From assembly GCA_044223665.1 (NCBI GenBank), contig JBGALT010000022.1, forward strand, positions 1 through 64,000: DNA of 64,000 bases. Reading direction: 5' to 3'. This document shows positions 33,966-42,652 of the stretch, piece by piece (the first letter of the stretch is position 1; each line of letters starts with the position of its first letter). The translations under genes and the position numbers were made by a program. The stretch comes from JBBSAT01 sp044223665 (GTDB taxonomy: Bacteria > Myxococcota_A > Polyangia > Polyangiales > Sandaracinaceae). The notes beneath the pieces are model-generated. The model did not search any database. It was not told where the DNA came from and saw nothing but the letters and a program-made list of their open reading frames with translations.

Positions 33966-35591
33966 ATGGCCAAGACCCCCGTCGAGCAGATCGCGACCCT
34001 GCTGGGCTCCGAAGCACCCGAGAAGCAGATCGCCGCGGCCATCGTGCTCGGCGAGATCGGCGCCAAGACGCCCGAGGTGATCAAGGGCCTCGTCGGGCTG
34101 CTCGAGACCGACAGCCCGCCGCTGCAGCGCCCGGCGCTGGGCGCGCTCGTGAAGATCGGCAGCGCACGCGTGGCGCCGTCGATCTTCCCGCTCCTGGCCA
34201 GCAAGGACGCCGACGTGCGCGCGCTCGCCGTCGATGCCCTCGTCGCCTGCGGCGAGGACGTCGTCCCGAAGGTGAAGGAGCGCATGTCGGTGGCCGAGGG
34301 AGCCGAGCGCAAGGCGCTCGACGCGATCCTCGCGCGCTTCGGCGATCGCAAGGACGCCGTCACCGCGCTCCTGCAGGGCCTCGAGAGCACCGAGCCCGAC
34401 GTCGCACGCAACGTCGCGGCCGAGGTGCGCCCGCGCATCAAGGAGGCCGACGGCAAGATGCGTCGCCTCTGGCTGCACGAGGTGCTCCGCATCCTCGACA
34501 AGATGCGCAAGTCGCCTCCGCCCTCGCCGATCCCGATCGCGACCGCGGTGAAGATCCTCGGCTTCCTCGAAGATCCCAAGGGCACCGACCTGCTGCTCGA
34601 GCTGGCGCACGATCCGAAGGCGCCTTTCTCGGTGCGACAAGAGGCGCTCATCGCGCTGCGCTTCGCGCTCGCGGACGAAGACCGCGCGGCCGAGATCGTC
34701 GATACGATGGTCGCGGCCGCCGAGAGCGACGACCGCATGCTCGCGCAGGCGGCGCTGATGGGCCTGGTGGCGGTCGAGCTCCCCGCCAAGCACGCGGGCC
34801 GCATCGTGCGCCTGGCGGCACACCCCGATCCGGAGCGCGCGCGCATCGCGATCGAGAAGCTCTCGCGCCAGCCGGGCGACGCCGTCACCAAGGCGTTGGT
34901 CGACGTGGTCGCGGCCGCCGACCGGCGCCGTGCCGAGATGGCCATCAAGGCGCTCGAGCCGCGCGAGGGCGCGGGCCCGATGCTCGCCCAGGCGTTGATC
35001 GACGCGAGCGACGCCGACCGCGCGAACCTGCTGCGCCAGGCGCTCAAGCCCTTCGCTCGCGCGCTACCGCCCGCGATGCGCAAGAAGCTCGTGGCGGCGG
35101 CGCTCGATCGGCTCGCCGAGGGCGAAGGATGGCAAGCCCACGCCGACGTGGCGCGGGAGGCCGACGGAAAGGCGCTCGCCGAGGGCCTGCGCGAGCTCGC
35201 GGGCAAGCTCGCGCGCGGCAAGAAGGAGAGCGCGCTCAAGAGCGTTCTCTCGCTGCTCGCGCGCAGCGAGCACGCCACGCCGGAAGACCGCTACCGGCTC
35301 GCGAGCATGCTGCTCAGGGCGAGCCACAAGGACACGCGCCCGGCGGCACGGGCCTCCGACGAGTCCCTCGCGCTGCTCGAGGGCCTCTCGAGCTCGCCCT
35401 TCGACGTCGCGGCCGCGCTCCGCAAGGACAAGTCGCTCGAGCTCGACGACCTCTACTACGTCGGCTTCCACTTCGCCGAGGAGCAGCACCCGCTCGGCCA
35501 GGAGCTGCTCGGCGACGTCGTGAAGAAGGCGGGTCGCACCAAGATCGGAAAGATGGCGAAGAACAAGCTCGGCCTGAGCGCCGAGGCCTGA
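33966..35591 (+). CDS. HEAT-repeat protein
   Basis: 541 residues made of alpha-helical HEAT/PBS-lyase-type repeats, such as AAAIVLGEIGAKTPEVIKGL, RPALGALVKIGSARVAP and VRALAVDALVACGEDVVPKV. There is no signal peptide and no membrane helix, so it is cytosolic. The C-terminal 100 residues (DDLYYVGFHFAEEQHPLGQE and a basic end KKAGRTKIGKMAKNKLG) are distinct from the repeats. HEAT proteins act as scaffolds and the partner is unknown. The downstream lipoprotein gene starts 14 bp later, so they may share a transcript though they act in different compartments. Confidence 0.9.
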   Translation: MAKTPVEQIATLLGSEAPEKQIAAAIVLGEIGAKTPEVIKGLVGLLETDSPPLQRPALGALVKIGSARVAPSIFPLLASKDADVRALAVDALVACGEDVVPKVKERMSVAEGAERKALDAILARFGDRKDAVTALLQGLESTEPDVARNVAAEVRPRIKEADGKMRRLWLHEVLRILDKMRKSPPPSPIPIATAVKILGFLEDPKGTDLLLELAHDPKAPFSVRQEALIALRFALADEDRAAEIVDTMVAAAESDDRMLAQAALMGLVAVELPAKHAGRIVRLAAHPDPERARIAIEKLSRQPGDAVTKALVDVVAAADRRRAEMAIKALEPREGAGPMLAQALIDASDADRANLLRQALKPFARALPPAMRKKLVAAALDRLAEGEGWQAHADVAREADGKALAEGLRELAGKLARGKKESALKSVLSLLARSEHATPEDRYRLASMLLRASHKDTRPAARASDESLALLEGLSSSPFDVAAALRKDKSLELDDLYYVGFHFAEEQHPLGQELLGDVVKKAGRTKIGKMAKNKLGLSAEA

Positions 35592-35605
35592 TCGTGAGGG
35601 AGCCC

Positions 35606-37318
35606 ATGACGCGAGGTCGCTCGATTCGATCGTTTCTCTGCGCCCTCGCCGCCAGCAGTGCGAGCGCGTGCAGCACGCCTCCGGTGACCGAGGACGCGAC
35701 GGTCGACACCCGCGACACCGGCGTCGATGCCGGCGAGCTGGTCGATGCCTTCGTCCGCCCCGACGTCTACCGCCCGCCGCGCGACAGCGGGGTCGATGCG
35801 CCGAACCCGCGCATCGAGGTCTGCGACCCGTCCGCTCCCCCGCCCGGTCCCTACCCCGCGCCGGGCGCGTTTCCTCCTCCGCACGGCCCAGGGCTCGGCG
35901 CGGTCGACACCACGCTGCATCCGGTCGGGACGAACTGCGCGTTCCTCGACGGCGGCGAGATGGACATCTCCGACCACCACAACCTGGGCGTCATGGTCGA
36001 CGGCTACCTCCTGCTGCCGTGGGCCCCGGAGACGGGGCGCGGCGGGCTCACCTTCTTCGACGTGAGCGACCCCTGCGCACCCACGATCGTGGGCAACTCC
36101 TACTCGCTGACGATGCGCGAGACGCACACCGTCGGCTTCTACGAGCGCGAAGGTCGCCGCTACGCGGTGGTCGACCAGATGACGCGGATCGCGCACGGAG
36201 GCGGCATCCAGTTCTGGGACATCACCGACCCGACCACGCCGGTGGTCGTCGCCGACCTCGAGCTGCCTCACTTCCTCTATCCGGACTCCTACGCGCGGCC
36301 GACCCTGAGCGTGTCGTGGCAGGGCTCGTACGTGTTCGTGGGCGCAGCCGATACCGGCGTCCACGTCGTCGACGCCTTCGACCCCGCTCACCCGTCGTGG
36401 GTGACGACGATCGCCATCGACCCGGTGCTGCGCGTCGGCATGGTGCAGACCATCGGAAACCTGCTGATCGCGACCGCCGCCGAGGGCCCGCGCACGGTGC
36501 TCTTCGACATCTCCGACCCCGAGAGCCCCCAGCCCATTCCGGGCGGCGAGTTCAGCGCGGTCGACGCGTCGGGCGAGGCCCGCGACTCGTACTTCTCGAC
36601 GATGGCCGGTGGCTACGTCTTCTACGCCCGCAAGGAGATGGGTGGCGGCGTGATCGCGATGGACATCCACGATCCCACGCGCCCCGCCTACGCCGCCGAC
36701 GTGGTCGACGACGGCAACGGCGGCTACGTGTACGTCCACGAGGGCCGGATCCTGGTCGGCGAGTCGAACCTCGCGCGCGTGTACGACGTCAGCGACTTGT
36801 TCGACGCCGATCCCGAGCGCGTGATCCCGCCGACGCCCTTGCTCGAGCTCGACCTGCAAGGTGACCTCGACTTCGCCGTTCCGGTCGGCCAGATGGCGAT
36901 CCTGTCGGTCGACGAGATGGCCAACCCGAACGAGGGCAGCGCGCTCGTTCCCTGGCTGAGCGCCAGCGACACGACCGCGCCCGTCGAGACGTGGGTCTAT
37001 CCACCGCCGATCGGCGACGCGCTCAACGAGGACGTTCCGCGCTCTTCGCGCTTCGGCGTCAGCTTCTCGGAGATGATCGCGGTCGAGAGCGCCTGGGAAG
37101 GATCGGTGCGCCTGTATCGCGCCGACGCCGCTACTCCCGACGCCGGCCGGGTGGCCGGGCTCGTCAGCGCCCAGGAGCACATCGTGCAGTTCGTGCCGGC
37201 GTGCCCGCTCGAGCCCAACGTGGAGTACGTGCTCGAGCTGCCGGCGGGCGGCATCCACGACGTGAGCGGCAACGCCCTCGGCACGCGCATCGTCCATCGC
37301 TTCCGCACGACGCCATGA
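35606..37318 (+). CDS. LVIVD-repeat beta-propeller lipoprotein
   Basis: The 570-residue product has a lipobox (ASACS) and an Asp/Val linker (DTRDTGVDAGELVDAFVRPD). A propeller of LVIVD-type blades follows: GLTFFDVSDPCAPTIVGN, IQFWDITDPTTPVVVADLEL, VHVVDAFDPAHPSWVTTIAI, VLFDISDPESPQPIPG and VIAMDIHDPTRPAYAAD. The C-terminal 110 residues resemble a bacterial Ig-like (Big_5/SbsA) domain (VPRSSRFGVSFSEMI...PNVEYVLELPAGGIHDVSG). It is a surface-exposed scaffold. An alternative GTG at 35594 would add four residues. The stop is 11 bp before the next lipoprotein gene, so the two are probably an operon. Confidence 0.88.
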   Translation: MTRGRSIRSFLCALAASSASACSTPPVTEDATVDTRDTGVDAGELVDAFVRPDVYRPPRDSGVDAPNPRIEVCDPSAPPPGPYPAPGAFPPPHGPGLGAVDTTLHPVGTNCAFLDGGEMDISDHHNLGVMVDGYLLLPWAPETGRGGLTFFDVSDPCAPTIVGNSYSLTMRETHTVGFYEREGRRYAVVDQMTRIAHGGGIQFWDITDPTTPVVVADLELPHFLYPDSYARPTLSVSWQGSYVFVGAADTGVHVVDAFDPAHPSWVTTIAIDPVLRVGMVQTIGNLLIATAAEGPRTVLFDISDPESPQPIPGGEFSAVDASGEARDSYFSTMAGGYVFYARKEMGGGVIAMDIHDPTRPAYAADVVDDGNGGYVYVHEGRILVGESNLARVYDVSDLFDADPERVIPPTPLLELDLQGDLDFAVPVGQMAILSVDEMANPNEGSALVPWLSASDTTAPVETWVYPPPIGDALNEDVPRSSRFGVSFSEMIAVESAWEGSVRLYRADAATPDAGRVAGLVSAQEHIVQFVPACPLEPNVEYVLELPAGGIHDVSGNALGTRIVHRFRTTP

Positions 37319-37329
37319 GGGGACGGCCC

Positions 37330-39588
37330 ATGCCGAAGCGAACGGTGCTCGCGCTGATCCTCGGCCTGACGGCGTGCACGGCGCCGACGCCGAGCGCGAC
37401 CGATGCGGGCGCGGACGCGAGCGCCGGTCTCGACGCCGGCTCCGACGCGGCCCGCCCCGAGGATGCCTGGTCTCCGCCGCAGGGCGACGCCGGTGTCGAC
37501 GCGCCCGTCACGCTGCGCGCCGTCGCGAGCAACGTCACGGGCTACGTGGGCGAAGAGGTCGTGCTCGACGGCTCGGCGTCGACCGGCGCCGTCGCGTACG
37601 AGTGGTGGCCCGGCGATGGACGGCGGCTCCCGCGCGGTACCGATCCGGTCGCGCGCGTCACGTTCGCCGAAGAGGGCCGCTACACCGCCTCGCTCCTCGT
37701 GTACGACGCTTCCGGCCGGCGCCACACGACGAACGCCCAGGTCACGATCGTCCACCGGCCGGTGCTGGCGCCGCGCAGCTCCTCGAGCGTCGCGGTGCTC
37801 GACCGCATCGTCGCCGTGGTCAGCCCGGACTCGGACGAGCTGACGCTCGTGACCCTCGATGCCGGCGGCATGCCCACCACGCCGCGGCGCGTGGCGGTCT
37901 GCGATCATCCGCGCACCGTCTGCGCCGTCGGAGCCGACCGCTTCGCCGTCGCATGCCAGGACGACGCACGGGTCGCCTTCGTGCCTGCCAGCGGGACCGG
38001 CGCGCCGACGTACGTGGCGCTCCCGCGCGCATCGGCCCCCTACGGCGTGATCGAGGTGGACGCGCACACGCTCGTGGTCACCCTCGAAGCGACCGGGGAG
38101 CTCGCGGTGATCACCGACGGCGCGCTGGCGCAGTCCATCGCGGCGGTCCCCGACGCGCGCGCGGTGGCGCTCCTGCCGGGCGGCCGCGTCGTCGTGAGCC
38201 GGATGCGCTCGTCCGACGCCGGCGGCGAGCTCGTCGTGATCGACGTCGCGACGGGCACGCGGACGCCGATCGATCTCGCGATCGATCCCCAGATCGCCTC
38301 CGACACGGAGATCGGCGGCGTCCCCACCTACCTCGCTTCGATCGCCGTCTCGCCCGACGGCCGCCGCATCGCCGTCGCCGGGCTGCAGGCCTCGCTCGAC
38401 GAAGGCGGGTATCGCTCGGGTCGCCCCCTCCGCTTCGACACCGCGATCCGCGCCCTCGTCGTGTCGATCGACCTCGCCACGCTCACGGAGGACTACGCGC
38501 GCCGCCGGCAGCTCGACAACCGCGGCTTCGCGAGCGCCCTCACGTTCTCGCCGCTCGGCGACTTCCTCTACGTCGCGACCCGCGGCAACCGCACGATCGA
38601 GCGCATCGACGTGCTGCGCGACGTCGCGAGCGGCAGCCTCCAGGACGTCGGGCTCGCGCTCGAGAGCGTGACGCTCGGCCCGGACGGCGTGCTCGCCATC
38701 GACGCGTTCCGATCGCGCGAGCTGGTGCTCGTCGACGACCTGCCGGAGACCAGCCTCGCGATCCGGGCTCGCGCCCCGATCGTCGATCACGAGCCGCTCA
38801 CGCCCGAGGTGGCGCGCGGCGGCCAGCTCTTCGACGACAGCGCCGACACGCGCCTGGCCGGCGACGGATACATGGCCTGTGCGCACTGCCACCTCGAGGG
38901 ACACGACGATCACCGCGTGTGGGACTTCACCGACCGGGGCGAGGGCCTGCGCAACACGATCGAGCTCGTCGGCCGCGCCGGCGCAGCGCCCATCCACTGG
39001 AGCGGCAACTTCGACGAGGTCCAGGACTTCGAGAGCGACATTCGCAACGCGTTCCACGGGACCGGCCTGCTCTCCGACACGGACTGGGCGAGCCACCCGA
39101 CGACGCTCGGCCCGGCCCGCGCCGGGCTCTCCGAAGATCTCGACGCGCTCGCCGCGTACGTGCGCTCGCTCGACGCGTTCCCCGAGAGCCCCTTCCGCGA
39201 CGCGAGCGGCGCGCTGCCTCCGGCCGCCGTCCGCGGGCGCGCGCTCTTCGAGCGCGGCGACGTGGGCTGCACGAGCTGCCACGAGGGCGACGACCTCACC
39301 GACAGCGTGTTCGTCTCTCCCGGCGCGCCGCTCCTGCACGACGTCGGAACGCTGGGCCCGGGATCGGGCCAGCGTCTGGGCGGCACGCTCACGGGCATCG
39401 ACACGCCGACCCTGCACGGCGTGTGGCGCACGGGGCCGTATCTGCACGACGGGAGCGCGGCGACGCTGCGCGAGGTGCTCGTCGATCGGAACCCGAGCGA
39501 CCAGCACGGCACCACCAGCACGCTGAGCGCGAGCGAGATCGACGACCTCGTCGCCTACCTGCTCTGCCTCGACGGCCGGCGGGACTGA
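37330..39588 (+). CDS. PKD-propeller-dihaem cytochrome c lipoprotein (MauG/peroxidase-like C-terminus)
   Basis: The 752-residue product has a lipobox (LTACT) and an Asp/Ala linker. A PKD-like domain follows (GYVGEEVVLDGSASTGAVAY, TFAEEGRYTASLLVYD), then a YncE-like seven-blade propeller (VSPDSDELTLVTLDAGGMP, VSPDGRRIAVAGLQAS). The C-terminal cytochrome part has two haem motifs, CAHCH and CTSCH. The second is followed by LHGVWRTGPYLHDGSAATLREVL, the hallmark of dihaem cytochrome c peroxidase/MauG relatives. It is an outer-surface or periplasmic redox protein. It is co-directional with and 11 bp from the LVIVD propeller lipoprotein, suggesting a shared complex. Confidence 0.88.
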   Translation: MPKRTVLALILGLTACTAPTPSATDAGADASAGLDAGSDAARPEDAWSPPQGDAGVDAPVTLRAVASNVTGYVGEEVVLDGSASTGAVAYEWWPGDGRRLPRGTDPVARVTFAEEGRYTASLLVYDASGRRHTTNAQVTIVHRPVLAPRSSSSVAVLDRIVAVVSPDSDELTLVTLDAGGMPTTPRRVAVCDHPRTVCAVGADRFAVACQDDARVAFVPASGTGAPTYVALPRASAPYGVIEVDAHTLVVTLEATGELAVITDGALAQSIAAVPDARAVALLPGGRVVVSRMRSSDAGGELVVIDVATGTRTPIDLAIDPQIASDTEIGGVPTYLASIAVSPDGRRIAVAGLQASLDEGGYRSGRPLRFDTAIRALVVSIDLATLTEDYARRRQLDNRGFASALTFSPLGDFLYVATRGNRTIERIDVLRDVASGSLQDVGLALESVTLGPDGVLAIDAFRSRELVLVDDLPETSLAIRARAPIVDHEPLTPEVARGGQLFDDSADTRLAGDGYMACAHCHLEGHDDHRVWDFTDRGEGLRNTIELVGRAGAAPIHWSGNFDEVQDFESDIRNAFHGTGLLSDTDWASHPTTLGPARAGLSEDLDALAAYVRSLDAFPESPFRDASGALPPAAVRGRALFERGDVGCTSCHEGDDLTDSVFVSPGAPLLHDVGTLGPGSGQRLGGTLTGIDTPTLHGVWRTGPYLHDGSAATLREVLVDRNPSDQHGTTSTLSASEIDDLVAYLLCLDGRRD

Positions 39589-39600
39589 ACCGCGACGCGA

Positions 39601-41724
39601 CTATCGCTCGAAGGCCCCGATGTCGACCTCGTCACTGCCCGGGCGTGGCATGTCGTCGTAGTCGTGGTTGGGCGCGTCGGTCGACGTGCCCCGATCGGCG
39701 CACGCGGCCGAAGAGGCGCGCGTGAGACCACAGGAGGCGGCCACGTTCGCCGCGATCGAGCCGCCGAAGAGCGCGTTCAGCTGGTCGATCGTGTACGTCG
39801 TCACGGTGCCGCTCACTTGGGCGACGTCCGGTCGACTCTGGTCGATCGCGTTGTGATCCAACGCGGCCGCGAAGTCGGTCGCGGTGGGAAGGATGAGCGC
39901 GAAGGGCCCGGCACCGGTGCCGCGCACGCGGATCGAGTTGTTGCGGAACACGACGTCCCGCGCGAGCGAGGCCCCGTGCCGCGTCGAGACGGTCTCGATC
40001 GTGTTGTTGACGAAGATGCCCGAGAGCAGCTCCACCGTGACCTGGTCGCGCATCGCGGCGCGCGAAACCCCGGGCGCGAAGAGGTTGTTGGTGATCACAC
40101 AGGTCGGGCACGATGCACGCATCGTGGGAGAGGGGGCTGCGCCGAGGCGCGGGTCTCCGCCGATGCCACCCGAGATCCGGTTGCGGTCGAAGATCGTCGC
40201 GACCGCTCCGTCGAGGAGCGCGGCCGTGTAGAGCGTGCTCGCGGCCATCGCATCCTCGAGGTCGACGACCGAGCGGTACACGGCGGCGCAACCCGTGCAG
40301 TCGATGCCGACGATGGTGTCGGCGCTGCGAACCGCCCGGCCCTCGATCCCCGCCCCATCGATCGTGCACGGCGCGCCCGCGCAGCGAATGGCCGCCGTGT
40401 AGGTGGCGTTTCCGCCGCCGAACGACACCTGATGGCCCGGCCGCGTCCAACCGAAGACCGGAGCGCAGAGCGATCCGCGCACGTCGATTCCCACGATGTC
40501 GTAGGTCGACGTACGGGGAAACGTGGTCCCGCGCCCGTCCACACGCACGGTGATCTCGTGGAACGCCGGACTGCCCGTGCAGTTGTAGAGTGACACGCCC
40601 TGCGAGAGCGCCACGCCGGAGGGTGCCGGGAGGTTGACCGCTCCACCTCGGAAGTCGGTGCTCGTCGCGTCCAGCCCCGTGAGCTGGCCGAACCCGACGA
40701 AGCCGCGCGAGAGCAAGCTGGCCGATCCGCCCGTGAAGGTGCCTCGGTCGATGGTCGCGCCGCAGCGATCGCACACGACGCCGTTGGACTCGGGCGCGCT
40801 TCCCCCCGTCGCACGTACGTTCGTGAGCGTGGGCCGGCCACGCGTGACGGTGATCGCCGTGCTCGCCCCCGTCGTCGCCGTGATTCCCGTGACGCGGATC
40901 GTGTCGAGCGCGGTCGCGGCCGTGATGGTGGCCCCGATGTCGAGCCCGTTCGCGTCCGTGTCCTGGATCAGGGTGGCCTGGGTCCGCGCGGTCTCGCTCC
41001 ACGTCCCGCAGTCGAAGCCGCCGTACACGGAAACGCCCTCGACCATCGTGACGTTCTCGGTGTACGTGGCGGCGCCGCAGACGCACACGTCGACACCCCC
41101 ACCGATGGCGGCGGCCGCCGCGATCGCAGTGGTGATCGAGCCGAACGGAGTCGCGCGCTGTCCGTCGTTGCCGGAGGCTCCCGTCGGCGCGACGAACGTG
41201 CCGCGGGTCACCATCACGCCTCCCACGCACGCGGTCTGCTCGACACAGCCGAGCACGGTGGCGGTCGTCGCCGTGAGCCCGTCGTCGATCAGCCCGTTCC
41301 CGTCGTCGTCGACACCGTTGCAGGTCTCGGGGATGACGACCGCCGCATCGTCGGCCGTCGCCGCATCGTCGGCCACCGCCGCATCGTCGGCCGTCGCAGC
41401 GTCATCCAGCAACGCCGCGTCGTCGGCCATCGCCGCGTCGTCGGCCGTCGCCGCATCGTCCAGTACCGCCGCGTCGTCCAGCACCGCCGCGTCGTCCAGC
41501 ATCGCCGCGTCGTCCAGCACCGCCGCGTCGTCCAGCATCGCGGCGTCCATGGCGCCGCCATCCGCGCCGGCGTCACGGCCCGCGTCGACGCGTGCATCCG
41601 ACGGAGCGCCGTCCTGAGGCGCTCCCGAGTCCTCGGTCCCCGCGTCGGTCCCCGGTGCTTCGGGCGTCGAGCAGCCCATCACCCCGAGCAGTGCGACCAA
41701 GCCCAGCCATGCCCAACGCGTCAT
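39601..41724 (-). CDS. Lipoprotein with DDAA hexapeptide stalk and parallel beta-helix-like domain
   Basis: 707 residues from the ATG at 41724. The lipobox is LLGVMGCS, followed by about 100 residues of Asp/Ala stalk that end in 11 tandem xxDDAA hexapeptides. A short MopE-like motif, ETCNGVDDDGNGLIDDG, follows. The main domain opens with GNDGQRATPFGSITTAIAAA, the usual entry into a right-handed parallel beta-helix (pectate-lyase-like, DUF1565). It then carries repeated short strands with Asn/Asp/Gly turns (FVNNTIETVS, VFRNNSIRVRG, LDHNAIDQS). It is likely a surface adhesin or polysaccharide-binding protein. It converges with the cytochrome gene, only 12 bp apart. Confidence 0.88.
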   Translation of the reverse strand: MTRWAWLGLVALLGVMGCSTPEAPGTDAGTEDSGAPQDGAPSDARVDAGRDAGADGGAMDAAMLDDAAVLDDAAMLDDAAVLDDAAVLDDAATADDAAMADDAALLDDAATADDAAVADDAATADDAAVVIPETCNGVDDDGNGLIDDGLTATTATVLGCVEQTACVGGVMVTRGTFVAPTGASGNDGQRATPFGSITTAIAAAAAIGGGVDVCVCGAATYTENVTMVEGVSVYGGFDCGTWSETARTQATLIQDTDANGLDIGATITAATALDTIRVTGITATTGASTAITVTRGRPTLTNVRATGGSAPESNGVVCDRCGATIDRGTFTGGSASLLSRGFVGFGQLTGLDATSTDFRGGAVNLPAPSGVALSQGVSLYNCTGSPAFHEITVRVDGRGTTFPRTSTYDIVGIDVRGSLCAPVFGWTRPGHQVSFGGGNATYTAAIRCAGAPCTIDGAGIEGRAVRSADTIVGIDCTGCAAVYRSVVDLEDAMAASTLYTAALLDGAVATIFDRNRISGGIGGDPRLGAAPSPTMRASCPTCVITNNLFAPGVSRAAMRDQVTVELLSGIFVNNTIETVSTRHGASLARDVVFRNNSIRVRGTGAGPFALILPTATDFAAALDHNAIDQSRPDVAQVSGTVTTYTIDQLNALFGGSIAANVAASCGLTRASSAACADRGTSTDAPNHDYDDMPRPGSDEVDIGAFER
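41341..41545 (-). repeat. 18-bp coding minisatellite (xxDDAA, 11 units)
   Basis: Eleven tandem 18-bp units inside the lipoprotein gene encode MLDDAA, VLDDAA, TADDAA, MADDAA and similar hexapeptides. The unit on the + strand reads like GCCGCGTCGTCCAGCACC. Units are similar but not identical, and unit length is a multiple of three, so gain or loss of units changes stalk length without breaking the frame. This is typical of length-variable surface stalks. Confidence 0.85.
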
Positions 41725-41797
41725 GTCCCCTCCGAAGGACGCGATGTTCGGCCATCTGGACCCGGGATGCCAGCCCCCCCCGCGGCGGCGATCGCGG

Positions 41798-42457
41798 TCA
41801 GGGTCGGCTGACGCGGCCCGGCGCGATCTCGCCGCAGACCTCCACCAGAGCGCCCGCGCGCATCGCGATGATGTCGTTCGAGGCCGGATCGTTGTCGGCG
41901 GGGAAGATCCCGCGATCCACGATGACGATGTTCGCGCCCGCCTCGAGGTACGACGGCGCATCGTCGGCGCCGATGTGCCCGAGCGCGACGAGCGGCAGAT
42001 CCGGCTGGATGCGGGCGAGGCGGCTGACGTAGGGCGCGCCGCCGACGTAGCCCGCCGGGTAGACGGCCACCGGCCCCTGGGTGCGCGTGCGCGCGATGCG
42101 CAGCTCCGAGGGCGTCGCGATGCCGGGGATGACGGTCATGCGGCCGCGGGCGCTCTTCTCGAGCTCCTCGTCGAGGTGCGGCAAGATCACGAACGCCGCG
42201 CCCGCCGCCAGCGCGATGCTGAGGTGCTCGGGCTCGACGACGTCGCAGATGCCGACCGTGAGGTCGTCGGCCCGATCGGCGATCTCGGCGGCGATCTCGG
42301 CGACGAAGGGGACGGTGACGCGCAGCACGAGCGCGCGCAGCCCCCCTTCGTAGGCGGCGATCGCACGCTCGATGAGCGCGCCGCGCTCGGGAGCCGAGAC
42401 CACGGCCCCGACCCGGGACTGCGCGACGGAAGGAACGGGAGGCGCGAGAGTGACCAT
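41798..42457 (-). CDS. KDPG/KHG aldolase-fold protein lacking the Schiff-base lysine
   Basis: 219 residues from the ATG at 42457. The order of blocks is that of the Eda family: ALIERAIAAYEGGLRALVLR, LSIALAAGAAFVILPHLDEE, TVIPGIATPSELRIA, VYPAGYVGGAPYVSRL and LVALGHIGADDAPSYLEAGA. In active enzymes the PAxxxGG block is preceded by the catalytic Lys (KFFPA). Here it reads VAVYPA, with Ala131 at that place. The Glu of the EvT motif is also replaced (LRVTV). The fold looks intact but classical aldolase chemistry should be lost. It may use another mechanism or have become a binding protein. It lies downstream of the kinase on the same strand. Confidence 0.7.
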   Translation of the reverse strand: MVTLAPPVPSVAQSRVGAVVSAPERGALIERAIAAYEGGLRALVLRVTVPFVAEIAAEIADRADDLTVGICDVVEPEHLSIALAAGAAFVILPHLDEELEKSARGRMTVIPGIATPSELRIARTRTQGPVAVYPAGYVGGAPYVSRLARIQPDLPLVALGHIGADDAPSYLEAGANIVIVDRGIFPADNDPASNDIIAMRAGALVEVCGEIAPGRVSRP

Positions 42458-42553
42458 GCTGCGGGGCGAGAGTGGCGGAAGCCGAGCGGGAGGTCGAGCG
42501 CGAAACCGTGGGGGCGCCGAAGGTGGACCGAGCGCCGCCACGGCTCAGTCCTC

Positions 42554-42600
42554 GGGGGCCGATACGCGGCCCCCTCCATCGGGAGTGAATCCCGATGGAG
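42554..42600 (-). terminator. Strong tandem hairpins behind the kinase gene
   Basis: Two perfect stems lie in the spacer between the kinase stop and the aldolase-like gene. GGGGGCC (42554-42560) pairs with GGCCCCC (42568-42574). CTCCATCGGGA (42574-42584) pairs with TCCCGATGGAG (42590-42600) around a 5-base loop. No U-run follows on the transcript strand, so this may be a GC-rich terminator or a processing or repeat element rather than a textbook intrinsic terminator. Confidence 0.45.
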
Positions 42601-42652
42601 CCTCCCCCTCGTATCGCTCCGCGAGAGAGGGCGACGGGTTTCCTGTCGCCTC

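Noticed and set aside
41341..41545. Regular short repeats that might suggest a CRISPR array
   Set aside because: Units are 18 bp, directly abutting without spacers, and translate as in-frame DDAA hexapeptides; no cas genes nearby.
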